From positions 1 through 64,000 of the forward strand of contig JAEWGW010000017.1 in assembly GCA_023388055.1 (NCBI GenBank): a stretch of 64,000 bases of DNA, written 5' to 3'. Every line of letters begins with the position of its first letter. The stretch's first letter is position 1. Shown one piece after another: positions 50,394 to 59,793 of the stretch. The position numbers and the translations under genes are program-made. The stretch comes from Bacillota bacterium. GTDB taxonomy: Bacteria > Bacillota > Bacilli > Paenibacillales > NBRC-103111. The notes beneath the pieces were generated by a model. The model made no database searches. It was not told where the DNA came from and saw nothing but the letters and a program-made list of their open reading frames with translations.

Positions 50394-53285
50394 GTGTTCA
50401 TCAAGACGAAGCGGGTTACGGCAGGGGTAGTTGCCCTGGCTCTGGTGCTGATTCTTGTTTTTCTGATTGTCCCTGAATCGAATTCTTCCCGTGAAGGACA
50501 TGTTCGGGCAATGGGGGAGTTTCAGACCGTCACCAACGAGAAGCAAGAGGGAACCTATGGGCATTATGCCAGCCAATATTCAACTGCTGCAAAGCCGGAT
50601 AAGCGGATCCGGATTGAGGGGGAGAGCTTCTCCGATGCGGATGGGGCGGGTTTTGAGATTCGATCAGGGCTGGAGGGGATGGACGGCAAAGCCGTTTATA
50701 CCCCGGAGTCCGGCTCCATCAGCTGGAGGGCTCAAGTGGAGCAGGCAGGACTATATCATCTCCGGATTCATTATCTGCCGGTAGCCGGCAAAAGCTCTGC
50801 CATCGAAAGACAATTGAAGATTAACGGAAAGATTCCCTTTCAAGAAGCGGATATCCTCTCGTTCGACCGGGTATGGGGCAACAGGGAGGAGGAGATCAAG
50901 AGGGATGACCGTAATAATGAGGTCCGTCCCAGACAAGTGGAAAAACCGGTCTGGCAAACGGCGTCTTTTCAGGACCGGGAAGGGTATTATGAGGACCCGT
51001 ATGCCTTTTATTTGGAGAGCGGGCCTCAAACCATTACACTGACAGCTCTGAGGGAGCCGATGGTGATTGATTATATGGAGCTGTATCCGGTTACTCAGGG
51101 CAAAACCTATGAGCAGGTTCAAAAGGAGTATGAGGCAAAGGGCATCAAGCCTGCACAGGATCAGTATCTGATGATCCAGGCGGAGCAAGCCGTCCGGAAA
51201 TCCTCCCCCACGTTGTATCCGCTCTCCGACAGATCCAGTCCTTCCGTAATTCCTTATCATATATCCAAGCTGCGGATCAATACCATAGGCGGGTTGAACT
51301 GGAAGCTGCCGGGACAATGGATAGAATGGGAGGTGGCCGTGGAGCAGGATGGTTTGTACCAGATTGCCCTTAAACGCAAGCAGGACCAGCTCCGTGGTGT
51401 GTATGTCACCAGAAGTCTGACTATTGACGGACAAACCCCCTTTGAAGAAATGAAACGTCTCCGGTTCGGGTTTCAGATGGATTGGAAAACCGATGTACTG
51501 GGAGGAGAAGAGCCTTATTTATTCTACTTGACCAAGGGCACACATCAGCTGAGGCTGACGGTTGCTTTGGGGGAAACGGCGCCTTTGATCCGGACCGTTC
51601 AAGCGAGCATTCTGGAATTAAACGATATGTACCGGAAAATTCTGATGATTACCTCCAACTCGCCTGATCCCTATCGGGACTATCAGCTGGAGAAGCGGAT
51701 TCCCGGCATGGTCCGGGTATTCGAGGAGCAAGCAGAGCAGATTGGCAGGGTAGCGGATTATCTGGAGCAGACCACAGGGGAACGCAGCGACAAGGTGGCG
51801 ATCCTCCATTCATTGGTTCAGCAATTAACTGAGATGGCAGCCAAGCCCGATACGGTGCCACGCCGGCTGGACAAATTCAAGGTTAATGTTGGGGGATTGG
51901 GCACATGGATTCTGACGGTTCGTGAGCAACCGCTTACGTTGGATTATGTGGTCATCTCTTCTCCCGGACAAAAGCTTCCCCAGGCAAAACCCTCTGCCCT
52001 CCAAAAAATCGGGCATGAGCTGGGCTCCTTGTTTGCCTCCTACAAGGAGGATTATGACAGCATCGGCAATGTTGGAGTAAAGCAGCGCTCCATTGATGCG
52101 TGGATCACCACCGGGCGTGACCAGGCTCAGGTCATGAAGGCCTTAATCGACGAAACCTTCACGCCGGATTCCAATATCTCTGTCCGGCTGCGGCTTGTCC
52201 CCGCCAATATTCTGCTGCCGGCGACACTTGCCGGTGAGGGACCGGATGTAGCCATGCAAATCGGCGAGGATGTTCCGGTTAACTATGCTATGCGAAGCGC
52301 TGCTGCCGACCTGAAGCAGTTTGCCGATTATGACCAGGTGGAGTCCCGGTTCCGGGACAGTGCGCTAACGCCATACGCGTATCATGAGGGGGTTTATGCG
52401 CTTCCCGAGCAGCAAACCTTTCCCATGATGTTTTACCGGAAGGATATCCTACAGGAGCTGGGGTTGAAGCCTCCCCAAACCTGGCAGGAGATTTATAACA
52501 TGATCTCCGTTCTCCAAAAGCATAATATGCAATTTTATTTGCCGGTGGATGCGGCGGCTGCTCTGGTGCCGAATGCAACCTTCTCCATGCTGCTGTACCA
52601 AAACGGTGGCGATTTCTACCGGGATGGCGGCAAAAAAAGCGCATTGGATACAGATGTTTCCATGAATGCGTTTAAGAAATGGACACAGTTCTACACCAGC
52701 TACAAATTTCCTTTGACGGCAGACTTTCCGAACCGTTTCCGGGTTGGGGAGATGCCCATCGGCATTGCAGACTACACCACGTACAATATGCTCACGGTGA
52801 TGGCTCCGGAAATTAAGGGCTTATGGGATTTCACCATTGTGCCGGGTACCGCTCTGCCCGATGCCTCCATCAATCATACGGTTGCCAGCCATACCACAGG
52901 AGTGCTGATGCTGGAGAATGCCAAGGATAAGGAAGCGGCGTGGGAGTTTATGAAATGGTGGACCTCCAAGGATACGCAAATCGCATACGGCCGGGAGATG
53001 GAGGGGCTAATGGGCGAAGCGGCGCGTTACCCCACAGCGAATATGGAGGCGTTGGAGCAGTTGCCGTGGCCTGTAAAGGATTATAAGAACCTGGAAAGCC
53101 AGTGGCAATGGGTAAAGGGAATTCCTCAGGTGCCAGGCGGATATTTTACCGGCAGACATCTGGATAATGCCTTCCGGAAGGTGGTTAATGCCAGCCAGAA
53201 TCCCCGTGAAGCCTTATCGGATTATATTCTCTATATCAACGACGAAATATCCATTAAGCGACAAGAGTTTAAACTGCCGCAGTAG
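50394..53285 (+). CDS. Large membrane-anchored binding protein with two CBM-like domains and an SBP domain
   Basis: The 963-residue protein has one N-terminal membrane segment (VTAGVVALALVLILVFLIV) without a lipobox. Two successive beta-sandwich repeats (about 65-230 and 255-405) share the pattern GLYHLRIHYL / GLYQIALKRK, a KINGKIPFQEA / TIDGQTPFEEM hairpin and an FYLxxGxxxxxLTxL ending, resembling CBM35-type modules. A helical region follows, then a complete family-1 solute-binding domain (about 590-910: AGEGPDVAMQIGED, MMFYRKDILQELGLKPP, AAWEFMKWW). It probably holds longer glycans at the surface and presents them to the permease pair. GTG 50394 follows GAGGGGGAAAG. Confidence 0.78.
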   Translation: MFIKTKRVTAGVVALALVLILVFLIVPESNSSREGHVRAMGEFQTVTNEKQEGTYGHYASQYSTAAKPDKRIRIEGESFSDADGAGFEIRSGLEGMDGKAVYTPESGSISWRAQVEQAGLYHLRIHYLPVAGKSSAIERQLKINGKIPFQEADILSFDRVWGNREEEIKRDDRNNEVRPRQVEKPVWQTASFQDREGYYEDPYAFYLESGPQTITLTALREPMVIDYMELYPVTQGKTYEQVQKEYEAKGIKPAQDQYLMIQAEQAVRKSSPTLYPLSDRSSPSVIPYHISKLRINTIGGLNWKLPGQWIEWEVAVEQDGLYQIALKRKQDQLRGVYVTRSLTIDGQTPFEEMKRLRFGFQMDWKTDVLGGEEPYLFYLTKGTHQLRLTVALGETAPLIRTVQASILELNDMYRKILMITSNSPDPYRDYQLEKRIPGMVRVFEEQAEQIGRVADYLEQTTGERSDKVAILHSLVQQLTEMAAKPDTVPRRLDKFKVNVGGLGTWILTVREQPLTLDYVVISSPGQKLPQAKPSALQKIGHELGSLFASYKEDYDSIGNVGVKQRSIDAWITTGRDQAQVMKALIDETFTPDSNISVRLRLVPANILLPATLAGEGPDVAMQIGEDVPVNYAMRSAAADLKQFADYDQVESRFRDSALTPYAYHEGVYALPEQQTFPMMFYRKDILQELGLKPPQTWQEIYNMISVLQKHNMQFYLPVDAAAALVPNATFSMLLYQNGGDFYRDGGKKSALDTDVSMNAFKKWTQFYTSYKFPLTADFPNRFRVGEMPIGIADYTTYNMLTVMAPEIKGLWDFTIVPGTALPDASINHTVASHTTGVLMLENAKDKEAAWEFMKWWTSKDTQIAYGREMEGLMGEAARYPTANMEALEQLPWPVKDYKNLESQWQWVKGIPQVPGGYFTGRHLDNAFRKVVNASQNPREALSDYILYINDEISIKRQEFKLPQ

Positions 53286-53302
53286 CTTGGAGGTGATGCT
53301 AT

Positions 53303-54259
53303 ATGAAAGCCGAAACTGTCCAACGTCCGGAAAGGAAGGCCGCTCTTCATAGCCGGACCTCCCGTTTGGGACAGCTGTGGGGCCAGATAAGAGTAAACAA
53401 GCATTATTACTTTTTAATGGCCCCCTATATGATAATTTTTTTCACCTTTACCGTCGTGCCGGTTGTGTTTTCGCTTATCCTGAGCTTCTTTTATTTTAAT
53501 ATGCTGGAGCTTCCCCGGTTCGTCGGCTGGCAAAACTATGCCCGGTTGTTTCTGAATGACGATGTGTTTATGATCGCCCTCAAGAACACCCTGTTATTTG
53601 CGGTCATTACCGGACCCATCAGCTATTTGGCCTGTTTTCTGTTTGCCTGGATCATTAATGAGCTGTCACCCAAGGTACGGGCCTTTATGACGCTTGTGTT
53701 TTATGCTCCATCCATCTCCGGCAACGTCTTTTTTATCTGGCTGATTCTGTTTTCCGGTGACAGCTATGGTTATTTGAACGGCTTCCTGATGAAAACCGGC
53801 TTCATTCTGGAGCCGATCCAATGGTTGACCAACGAGGCCTACATTCTGCCGATTGTGATGCTTGTGCAGCTGTGGCTCAGCCTGGGCACCAGCTTTCTGG
53901 CCTTCATCGCGGGTTTGCAGAATGTGGATCAAACACTGGTGGAGGCGGGAACGGTGGACGGCATCAGAAACCGCTGGCAGGAGCTATGGTTTATTACCCT
54001 GCCCTCCATGCGCCCCCAGCTGATGTTCGGGGCGGTGATGCAGATTACCGGCTCCTTTGCTGTGGCCGATATCTCGATTGCATTGGCGGGATTTCCCAGT
54101 GTTAACTATTCGGCGCATACCATTGTGACGCACTTGATGGATTTTGGCACCATTCGTTTTGAGATGGGGTATGCTTCGGCCATTGCAACCTTTCTCTTCT
54201 GTCTGATGATTGGCACCAACAAGCTCACGCAAAAAATGTTGAGAAGGATTGGGGAGTAA
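53303..54259 (+). CDS. Sugar ABC transporter permease, MalF/UgpA type
   Basis: This is the first permease of a CUT1 importer. The 318-residue protein has six membrane segments (first: YFLMAPYMIIFFTFTVVPV) and the cytoplasmic EAA loop VEAGTVDGIRNRWQ...ITLPSMRP that docks on the ATPase. No ATP-binding gene is in the operon; Bacillota CUT1 importers usually share a general ATPase (MsmX type) encoded elsewhere. It lies 17 bases after the large binding protein gene and pairs with the next gene. Confidence 0.92.
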   Translation: MKAETVQRPERKAALHSRTSRLGQLWGQIRVNKHYYFLMAPYMIIFFTFTVVPVVFSLILSFFYFNMLELPRFVGWQNYARLFLNDDVFMIALKNTLLFAVITGPISYLACFLFAWIINELSPKVRAFMTLVFYAPSISGNVFFIWLILFSGDSYGYLNGFLMKTGFILEPIQWLTNEAYILPIVMLVQLWLSLGTSFLAFIAGLQNVDQTLVEAGTVDGIRNRWQELWFITLPSMRPQLMFGAVMQITGSFAVADISIALAGFPSVNYSAHTIVTHLMDFGTIRFEMGYASAIATFLFCLMIGTNKLTQKMLRRIGE

Positions 54260-54267
54260 AATCCGTC

Positions 54268-55134
54268 ATGAACATACTCGCTTTGCGAATGCCCAAAAGG
54301 CTGAACCGCTCGCTTCCTGTCAGTGTGATGCTGTTTCTGCTGCTTGCCGTTTTTGGCTTGTTTATGGCGCTGCCTCTGGTTTATGCCGTGAACAACGCCT
54401 TTAAGCCTCTGGATGAGCTGTTTATTTTTCCGCCCCGTTTTTTTGTGGCAAATCCGACCACGGATAATTTTTTTGACCTGGTTGCGTTAATGGGGAACTC
54501 CTGGGTGCCATTGTCCCGGTATATAGCCAATACGCTGCTGATTACGGTAGTCGGAACCGCCGGACATATTCTGCTGGCTTCCGCAGCGGCGTATCCTTTG
54601 GCCAAATACCGCTTCCCTGGCTCCAAGCTATTGTTTTCCATTGTGGTATTGTCCCTGATGTTCTCCGGGCATGTGACAGCCATTCCCAATTATATGGTGA
54701 TGTCCTGGCTGGGGTGGATCAATACCCACCTTTCGATTATTGTGCCGTCTCTGGCTTTTCCCTTGGGGCTGTTCCTCATGAAGCAGTTTATGGAGCAGAT
54801 TCCCACGGCTTTGCTGGAGGCTGCAAAAATCGACGGTGCCAGCGAATATGGTATATATTGGAAAATTGTTATGCCCAATGTGAAGCCTGCATGGCTGACC
54901 CTCATGATTCTTCAATTTCCTGCATTATGGGGGAGTGACGGAGGGAACTTTATCTACAGCGAAAATTTAAAGACACTCCATTATGCGTTAGGGCAAATCT
55001 CACAGGGCGGCATTGCCCGGGCAGGGGTGGGGGCTGCAGTGGCACTGCTCCTGATGATTGTTCCCATTACCCTCTTCATTATATCTCAGAGCAGCGTCAT
55101 GCAGACCATGGCGACTTCCGGGATGAAGGATTGA
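54268..55134 (+). CDS. Sugar ABC transporter permease, MalG/UgpE type
   Basis: This is the second permease of the first CUT1 pair. The 288-residue protein has six membrane segments and the EAA loop LEAAKIDGASEYG...IVMPNVKP. The extracytoplasmic loop after the first helix (LDELFIFPPRFFVANPTTDNF) is typical of this class. ATG 54268 is eight bases after the previous stop. The next gene begins 14 bases later. No ATPase gene is nearby. Confidence 0.92.
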   Translation: MNILALRMPKRLNRSLPVSVMLFLLLAVFGLFMALPLVYAVNNAFKPLDELFIFPPRFFVANPTTDNFFDLVALMGNSWVPLSRYIANTLLITVVGTAGHILLASAAAYPLAKYRFPGSKLLFSIVVLSLMFSGHVTAIPNYMVMSWLGWINTHLSIIVPSLAFPLGLFLMKQFMEQIPTALLEAAKIDGASEYGIYWKIVMPNVKPAWLTLMILQFPALWGSDGGNFIYSENLKTLHYALGQISQGGIARAGVGAAVALLLMIVPITLFIISQSSVMQTMATSGMKD

Positions 55135-55148
55135 GAGGGGGGAACAAG

Positions 55149-56609
55149 ATGGTTTATTTTGCGCACAGAACAGGAAGGTTCGTGCTGTTGTTGGCGGTCC
55201 TGTGCTTCAGCCTGACCGGTTGGGGAATGCAGGCATCGGCCCAAGCGGAGCCCGAGGCCTACAATTATTCCAGCCGGGGTGATGCCCTGGTTTCACCTCA
55301 AGCCTATAAGGCGGCCATACTGCTCACAGGAGCCGGGTTGGGAGTGGGCCATTTCAAAAGCCCCAGCGATATTCATGCGGCGGCCAATCATCTTATTTAT
55401 ATTGCGGATTCGGGCAACAACCGGATTGTTGTGCTGAATGAGGAATTGAAGCTCCAACGGACCATTGATTCCTTTGTCAATAGCGGCCAGACGGATCATT
55501 TTGAGAACCCGCAGGGCATTTATGTGACAGATCAAGGTCATGTATACGTCTCGGATACGGGGAAAAGCCGGATTGTCCACCTTGACCCGGACAATCGTTT
55601 GGTGAAGGTGATCCAGGCTCCCCGGTCGGATCTGCTCAACGGCAATTTCCGTTTTCAGCCTACACGGCTTGTGGTGGACCAGGCCTTGCGGATCTACGTC
55701 ATGTCTATCGGAGTTTTCGACGGATTTATGGAATTTAATGCTGATGGGGAGTTTACCTCATTTTTTGGAGCCAACCGGGTAACGGTGGACCCGATGGAAT
55801 ATTTCTGGAAGCGGCTGTCTACCAAGAAGCAGCGCAGCCAGATGGTCATGTTTACACCTACGGAATTTACCAGCCTGGATATGAACAGCGAGGGTTTTAT
55901 CTATGCGACCAACGCCGATGCCGCGGGGGATAACATCAAGATGCTGAATGCCCAGGGCAATGATATTTTGCGCCGGGGAGGGTATCAGGATCCCCAGGGA
56001 GATGTCCGCTTTTTCACCAAGGATGGACGATCCCGGCTGGTTGATGTGGACGTGGGAGGCGATGAGATTTACAGTGTGCTTGATTCCAAACAAGGCCGTA
56101 TTTTTACCTATAACGGGGACGGCTATCTCATGTACATTTTCGGAGGAATCGGAAATCAGGTGGGACAATTCCAGACTCCCGTTGCCATTGAACGAACAGG
56201 CGACCGTTTCCTTGTATTGGATAAAGGACTGGGCGAGGTAACGGTGTTTGCTTCCACGGAATATGGCCGGGTGTTAAACGAAGCGGCCGCCAGCTATTAC
56301 AGGGGAGATGAAGGGAACGCCTACCTGTTGTACAAACAAGCGGTCAATATGAACACGAATCTGGAGTATGTGTATTCAGGCATCGGCAAGGCGCTGCTCC
56401 GGCAGGGGGACTACAGTCAGGCTATGCAATATTTCAAGCAAAGCATGGATCAGACGAACTATTCCAAGGCATTCCTGCTCTATCGCAAGGAATTGCTCCG
56501 GGAGCATTTTTCTACCATTATGACGGTCATTCTCCTGTTTGCTGCTTTGATCATCACAGGGAATAAAGTCAGGAAGTCGCTGATGAGAAGGAAGGTTGTT
56601 GCGAATTGA
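55149..56609 (+). CDS. Exported NHL/TPR protein with C-terminal membrane anchor
   Basis: The 486-residue product has a signal peptide (LLLAVLCFSLTGWGMQASAQA), an NHL-type beta-propeller (about 70-370: LIYIADSGNNRIVVL, VYVSDTGKSRIVHLD, GQFQTPVAI), a TPR-like helical pair (GNAYLLYKQAVNMNTN, QGDYSQAMQYFKQSM) and a C-terminal membrane helix (MTVILLFAALIITG). It is therefore an outward-facing scaffold tethered at its end. ATG 55149 follows AGGGGGG; the upstream TTG overlaps the previous gene. The stop overlaps the next gene (TTGA). Its place between transporter and Yip1-like genes suggests a part in surface complex assembly. Confidence 0.8.
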   Translation: MVYFAHRTGRFVLLLAVLCFSLTGWGMQASAQAEPEAYNYSSRGDALVSPQAYKAAILLTGAGLGVGHFKSPSDIHAAANHLIYIADSGNNRIVVLNEELKLQRTIDSFVNSGQTDHFENPQGIYVTDQGHVYVSDTGKSRIVHLDPDNRLVKVIQAPRSDLLNGNFRFQPTRLVVDQALRIYVMSIGVFDGFMEFNADGEFTSFFGANRVTVDPMEYFWKRLSTKKQRSQMVMFTPTEFTSLDMNSEGFIYATNADAAGDNIKMLNAQGNDILRRGGYQDPQGDVRFFTKDGRSRLVDVDVGGDEIYSVLDSKQGRIFTYNGDGYLMYIFGGIGNQVGQFQTPVAIERTGDRFLVLDKGLGEVTVFASTEYGRVLNEAAASYYRGDEGNAYLLYKQAVNMNTNLEYVYSGIGKALLRQGDYSQAMQYFKQSMDQTNYSKAFLLYRKELLREHFSTIMTVILLFAALIITGNKVRKSLMRRKVVAN

Positions 56610-57235
56610 GCAGAGAGCAGCTCAGATACCCGTTTTATCTCATTGTGCATCCCTTTAACGGCTATTGGGAGCATAAATACCACCAAAGCAAGAGGTGGAA
56701 TGTGATCCTTTCTCTGCTCATCCTGTTTTTGATGGTGGTCACTAATATCCTAAGCAGCCAATACAGCGGGTTTGTCGTGAATCTGTTCGATCCCCGAAAT
56801 CTCAACAGTATCATGGAAGCCGTGTATGTGGTCCTTCCTGTATTGTTCTGGTGTGTCGCCAACTGGTCGTTGACCACACTGATGGACGGTGAGGGGAAAT
56901 TTGTTGAGATTTTTACCTCCACTTGTTTTGCGTTAATCCCCTTCATCCTGATTCATCTGCCGTGGATATGGCTCAGCAACTTCATTTCCCTGCAGGAGAC
57001 GGCTTTCTACCATTTTTTCACCACCCTTGCCATGCTCTGGTTCCTGGGGTTGCTGTTTGTGGGGAATATGACGGTACATCAGTTTACGCCCGGCAAAACC
57101 ATTGGAACGATTCTTCTGACGGTTGTGGCCATGGGGTTTATGGCGTTTCTCTGCCTTCTGTTTTTTAGTCTGATTCAGCAGATGGCATCTTTCGTGACGA
57201 TCATCTATCAAGAAATTGTCTTGAGGAAAGGGTAG
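56606..57235 (+). CDS. Yip1-family membrane protein
   Basis: The 209-residue protein has about five membrane segments and a short cytosolic N-terminus (REQLRYPFYLIVHPFNGYWEHKY in the first 30 residues), which is the usual beginning of bacterial Yip1-domain proteins. Function of bacterial members is unknown. TTG 56606 overlaps the stop of the NHL/TPR gene (TTGA), so the two are translated together and their products probably interact. The DUF5696-like lipoprotein gene follows after 11 bases. Confidence 0.75.
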   Translation: MSREQLRYPFYLIVHPFNGYWEHKYHQSKRWNVILSLLILFLMVVTNILSSQYSGFVVNLFDPRNLNSIMEAVYVVLPVLFWCVANWSLTTLMDGEGKFVEIFTSTCFALIPFILIHLPWIWLSNFISLQETAFYHFFTTLAMLWFLGLLFVGNMTVHQFTPGKTIGTILLTVVAMGFMAFLCLLFFSLIQQMASFVTIIYQEIVLRKG

Positions 57236-57246
57236 GAGGAAGAGAC

Positions 57247-59793
57247 ATGAGAAGGCTACCAAACACCCTTCTGGTAATAGGTTTTATGCTGGCGCTGCTG
57301 CTGGCAGGCTGCTCCGGCCCCCCTGCGAAGGATGCCTCCGGCAGGAAGGAACCGGTCACTCTTGCGCCGGGAGAAAAGCTGACCGCATCCTTCACGGATA
57401 GCCGTCTTCCCGCCATGAAGGGGATAATCCAGAATGAGCAGCTGCAATTGCTGGTGGATGATACAAACGGAGAGATTGCCGTGGTTCAGAAGAAAAACGG
57501 GGAAATCTGGTTTAGCAATCCCCGTGACCGGGAACAGGATTCCCTTGCCGCAGGAGTCAATAAGGATCTTCTTTCCTCTCAGCTGTCTATCGATTATTTC
57601 AACACCTATGGTCAGCTGAATTCCATGAACTCGTTTTCCGATAGCGTGGCCCACAAGCAGATATCCTTTGAGCGGATGCCTCAGGGGGTGCGGGTGAACT
57701 ACCAGCTTGGCGTAGTCCAGAAAACGGCAGAGGACCTTCCTTTGAAATTGCGGAAGGAACGGCTGGAGGGGCTGTCGGGCAAGCTGAACAGCACCGGCAA
57801 ACGGGCCCTGCTGATTGCTTACAAGGAGGATCAGGCAAACGGGATTTATACCCGCAACGACACGGCCTTGGTTGGCATTCAGCTGGAGCGCGCCTTCCAA
57901 GCCTTTGCGGACGCCGGTTATACGGCAGAGGACCTGCAGGCGGATATGCGCGACCTGGGCTTCGAGCAGACAAAAGCGGCGTCGCGTGTTTTTCTGGCTT
58001 CTCTGGAATATACGCTGGACGGGAATACACTTGTTGCCAGGGTGCCGGCTGCAAGCCTCCATTACCCGGTGGAATATCCTCTCAACCAGCTCTCCGTGCT
58101 GAGCTATTTCGGGGCAGCAGGCATTGAAACGGCAGGAGCCATCTTGGTTCCCGACGGGTCGGGCGCACTGATCCGGTTCAATAACGGGAAAGCCGCCTAT
58201 CCCCCGTATCAACAAACCGTATATGGGACGGATAGAACCATGGATCTGGGAGACAAACCCCTTATGGAGCAGCGGGTCCGGCTGCCGGTGTTCGGTATGA
58301 TCAAGGAGAGCGGCGCTTTCATGGGTATCATTGAATCGGGCGCACCCGCCGCTGCCATAAAGGCTGATGTGTCGGGAAGACTGAACAGCTATAACTATGC
58401 CCATCCCATTTTTAATGTGATCAATAAAGGGGAGGTCACCCTTCTTGCAGGCTCCATCCAGCGCTCCCTGCCCAAGTTCCAGGAGGAGCCGATGAAAGCG
58501 GATTATACTGTCCGTTATGCATTTTTGAGCGGGGAGGCTGCATCTTATACAGGAATGGCGCATTATTACCGGGACTACTTGCTGGAGCGCAAGAAGCTTC
58601 CCCGAACGACTCCGCTGGCACAGAGTGATAACACTCCGTTTATTTTGCAGCTGGTTGGGGGAATTGATAAGACCAAGCATTTTGCCGGGATCCCTTATCA
58701 CTCTATTGAGCCGCTTACCTCCTTTGAGGAGGCGCAGGATATAGTGAACCAGCTGCAGCAGAAGGGTATTCCCGATATAAAGATTCGTTATTCCGGATGG
58801 TTTAACGGCGGATTGAACCACAAGGTTCCCGCACAAATGAAGGTGGACGGTGCCATTGGCGGGGAGAAGGGCTTTAAGCAGTTTGCACATTTTGCCCAAG
58901 GGCAGAATATCCCCGTTTATCCCGATGTGGCATTGCTTACCAGCTACTCCACCACCGGCTTCAACAAATCGAAGGATGCTGCCAGAACGCTGCGGGGCAC
59001 TCCGGCCACCCTCTATCCGTTTGACCTGGCATTGAACCGGCGGTACAGCACAGGTGCTCCTTCATATGTTATTTCGCCCCGTCTTGTGAACGGTTATGTG
59101 GATTCTATGCTCCAGGAGCTGAAGGCACTCAAGGTCAACGGAGTTTCTCTCCGGGATTTGGCCGGACAGCTGGACAGCGATTACCGGAGGCATGGGCAGA
59201 TCGACAGAACACAGGCGGAGGCCGTTTCGGTTGAGGCGCTGTCCAGAATGTATCAAGAGGGACTGGACATGACAGGAGATGGAGGGAATGCGTATGCACT
59301 TCCGTACCTGACCCAAATTACAAATGCGCCCTTGACCTATAGCAAGTTCAAAATTGAAGATGAAGGGATTCCTTTTTATCCTCTGGTGATTCGCGGCAGT
59401 ATCGATTATGCCGGTTCCCCCTATAATCTGTCCAGCTCCACCAATGCCAGGCAGTATATCCTGCAATGTCTGGAATATGGATCTTCTATTTCCTTCGAGT
59501 GGATTTATAAGCCCAACGAGGTGATGAAGGATACGGATTACAGCCAGCTGTATGCTGTCTATTACGGGCAATGGATCGACCAGGCCGCAGGGATATACAA
59601 GGAGGTCAACGATGTTCTCAAGAAGGTTATAGGCCAACCGATTATGAGCCATCAGCGTTTGGCGGAGGGGGTCTATAAAACCGTATACGCGAACAATGTC
59701 TATGTCATGGTTAATTATAATTCCTTGCCGGTAACGGTGGACGGCAAAACAGTTGGGGCAGAGAGTTATATAACAGGTGGTGAAGAAAAGTGA
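57247..59793 (+). CDS. DUF5696-family lipoprotein, putative glycan-processing enzyme
   Basis: The 848-residue protein carries a lipobox (LLLAGCSG, C22), a beta-rich N-terminal half with repeated NGEIxxxQKKNGEIWFSNP and GAILVPDGSGALIRFNNGK motifs, then a region (about 420-700) with PFILQLVGG, DIKIRYSGWFNGG, YPDVALLTSY and VNGVSLRDLAG, which reads like a TIM-barrel of a glycoside-hydrolase clan. I recall this family as DUF5696, always with CUT1 transporters. A lipid-anchored glycosidase is a reasonable inference, but catalytic residues are not established. It overlaps the next permease gene by four bases. Confidence 0.75.
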   Translation: MRRLPNTLLVIGFMLALLLAGCSGPPAKDASGRKEPVTLAPGEKLTASFTDSRLPAMKGIIQNEQLQLLVDDTNGEIAVVQKKNGEIWFSNPRDREQDSLAAGVNKDLLSSQLSIDYFNTYGQLNSMNSFSDSVAHKQISFERMPQGVRVNYQLGVVQKTAEDLPLKLRKERLEGLSGKLNSTGKRALLIAYKEDQANGIYTRNDTALVGIQLERAFQAFADAGYTAEDLQADMRDLGFEQTKAASRVFLASLEYTLDGNTLVARVPAASLHYPVEYPLNQLSVLSYFGAAGIETAGAILVPDGSGALIRFNNGKAAYPPYQQTVYGTDRTMDLGDKPLMEQRVRLPVFGMIKESGAFMGIIESGAPAAAIKADVSGRLNSYNYAHPIFNVINKGEVTLLAGSIQRSLPKFQEEPMKADYTVRYAFLSGEAASYTGMAHYYRDYLLERKKLPRTTPLAQSDNTPFILQLVGGIDKTKHFAGIPYHSIEPLTSFEEAQDIVNQLQQKGIPDIKIRYSGWFNGGLNHKVPAQMKVDGAIGGEKGFKQFAHFAQGQNIPVYPDVALLTSYSTTGFNKSKDAARTLRGTPATLYPFDLALNRRYSTGAPSYVISPRLVNGYVDSMLQELKALKVNGVSLRDLAGQLDSDYRRHGQIDRTQAEAVSVEALSRMYQEGLDMTGDGGNAYALPYLTQITNAPLTYSKFKIEDEGIPFYPLVIRGSIDYAGSPYNLSSSTNARQYILQCLEYGSSISFEWIYKPNEVMKDTDYSQLYAVYYGQWIDQAAGIYKEVNDVLKKVIGQPIMSHQRLAEGVYKTVYANNVYVMVNYNSLPVTVDGKTVGAESYITGGEEK

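Noticed and set aside
57256..58899. A 547-codon minus-strand frame inside the DUF5696-like gene
   Set aside because: Shadow frame; the plus-strand gene has a signal peptide, lipobox and operon overlap.
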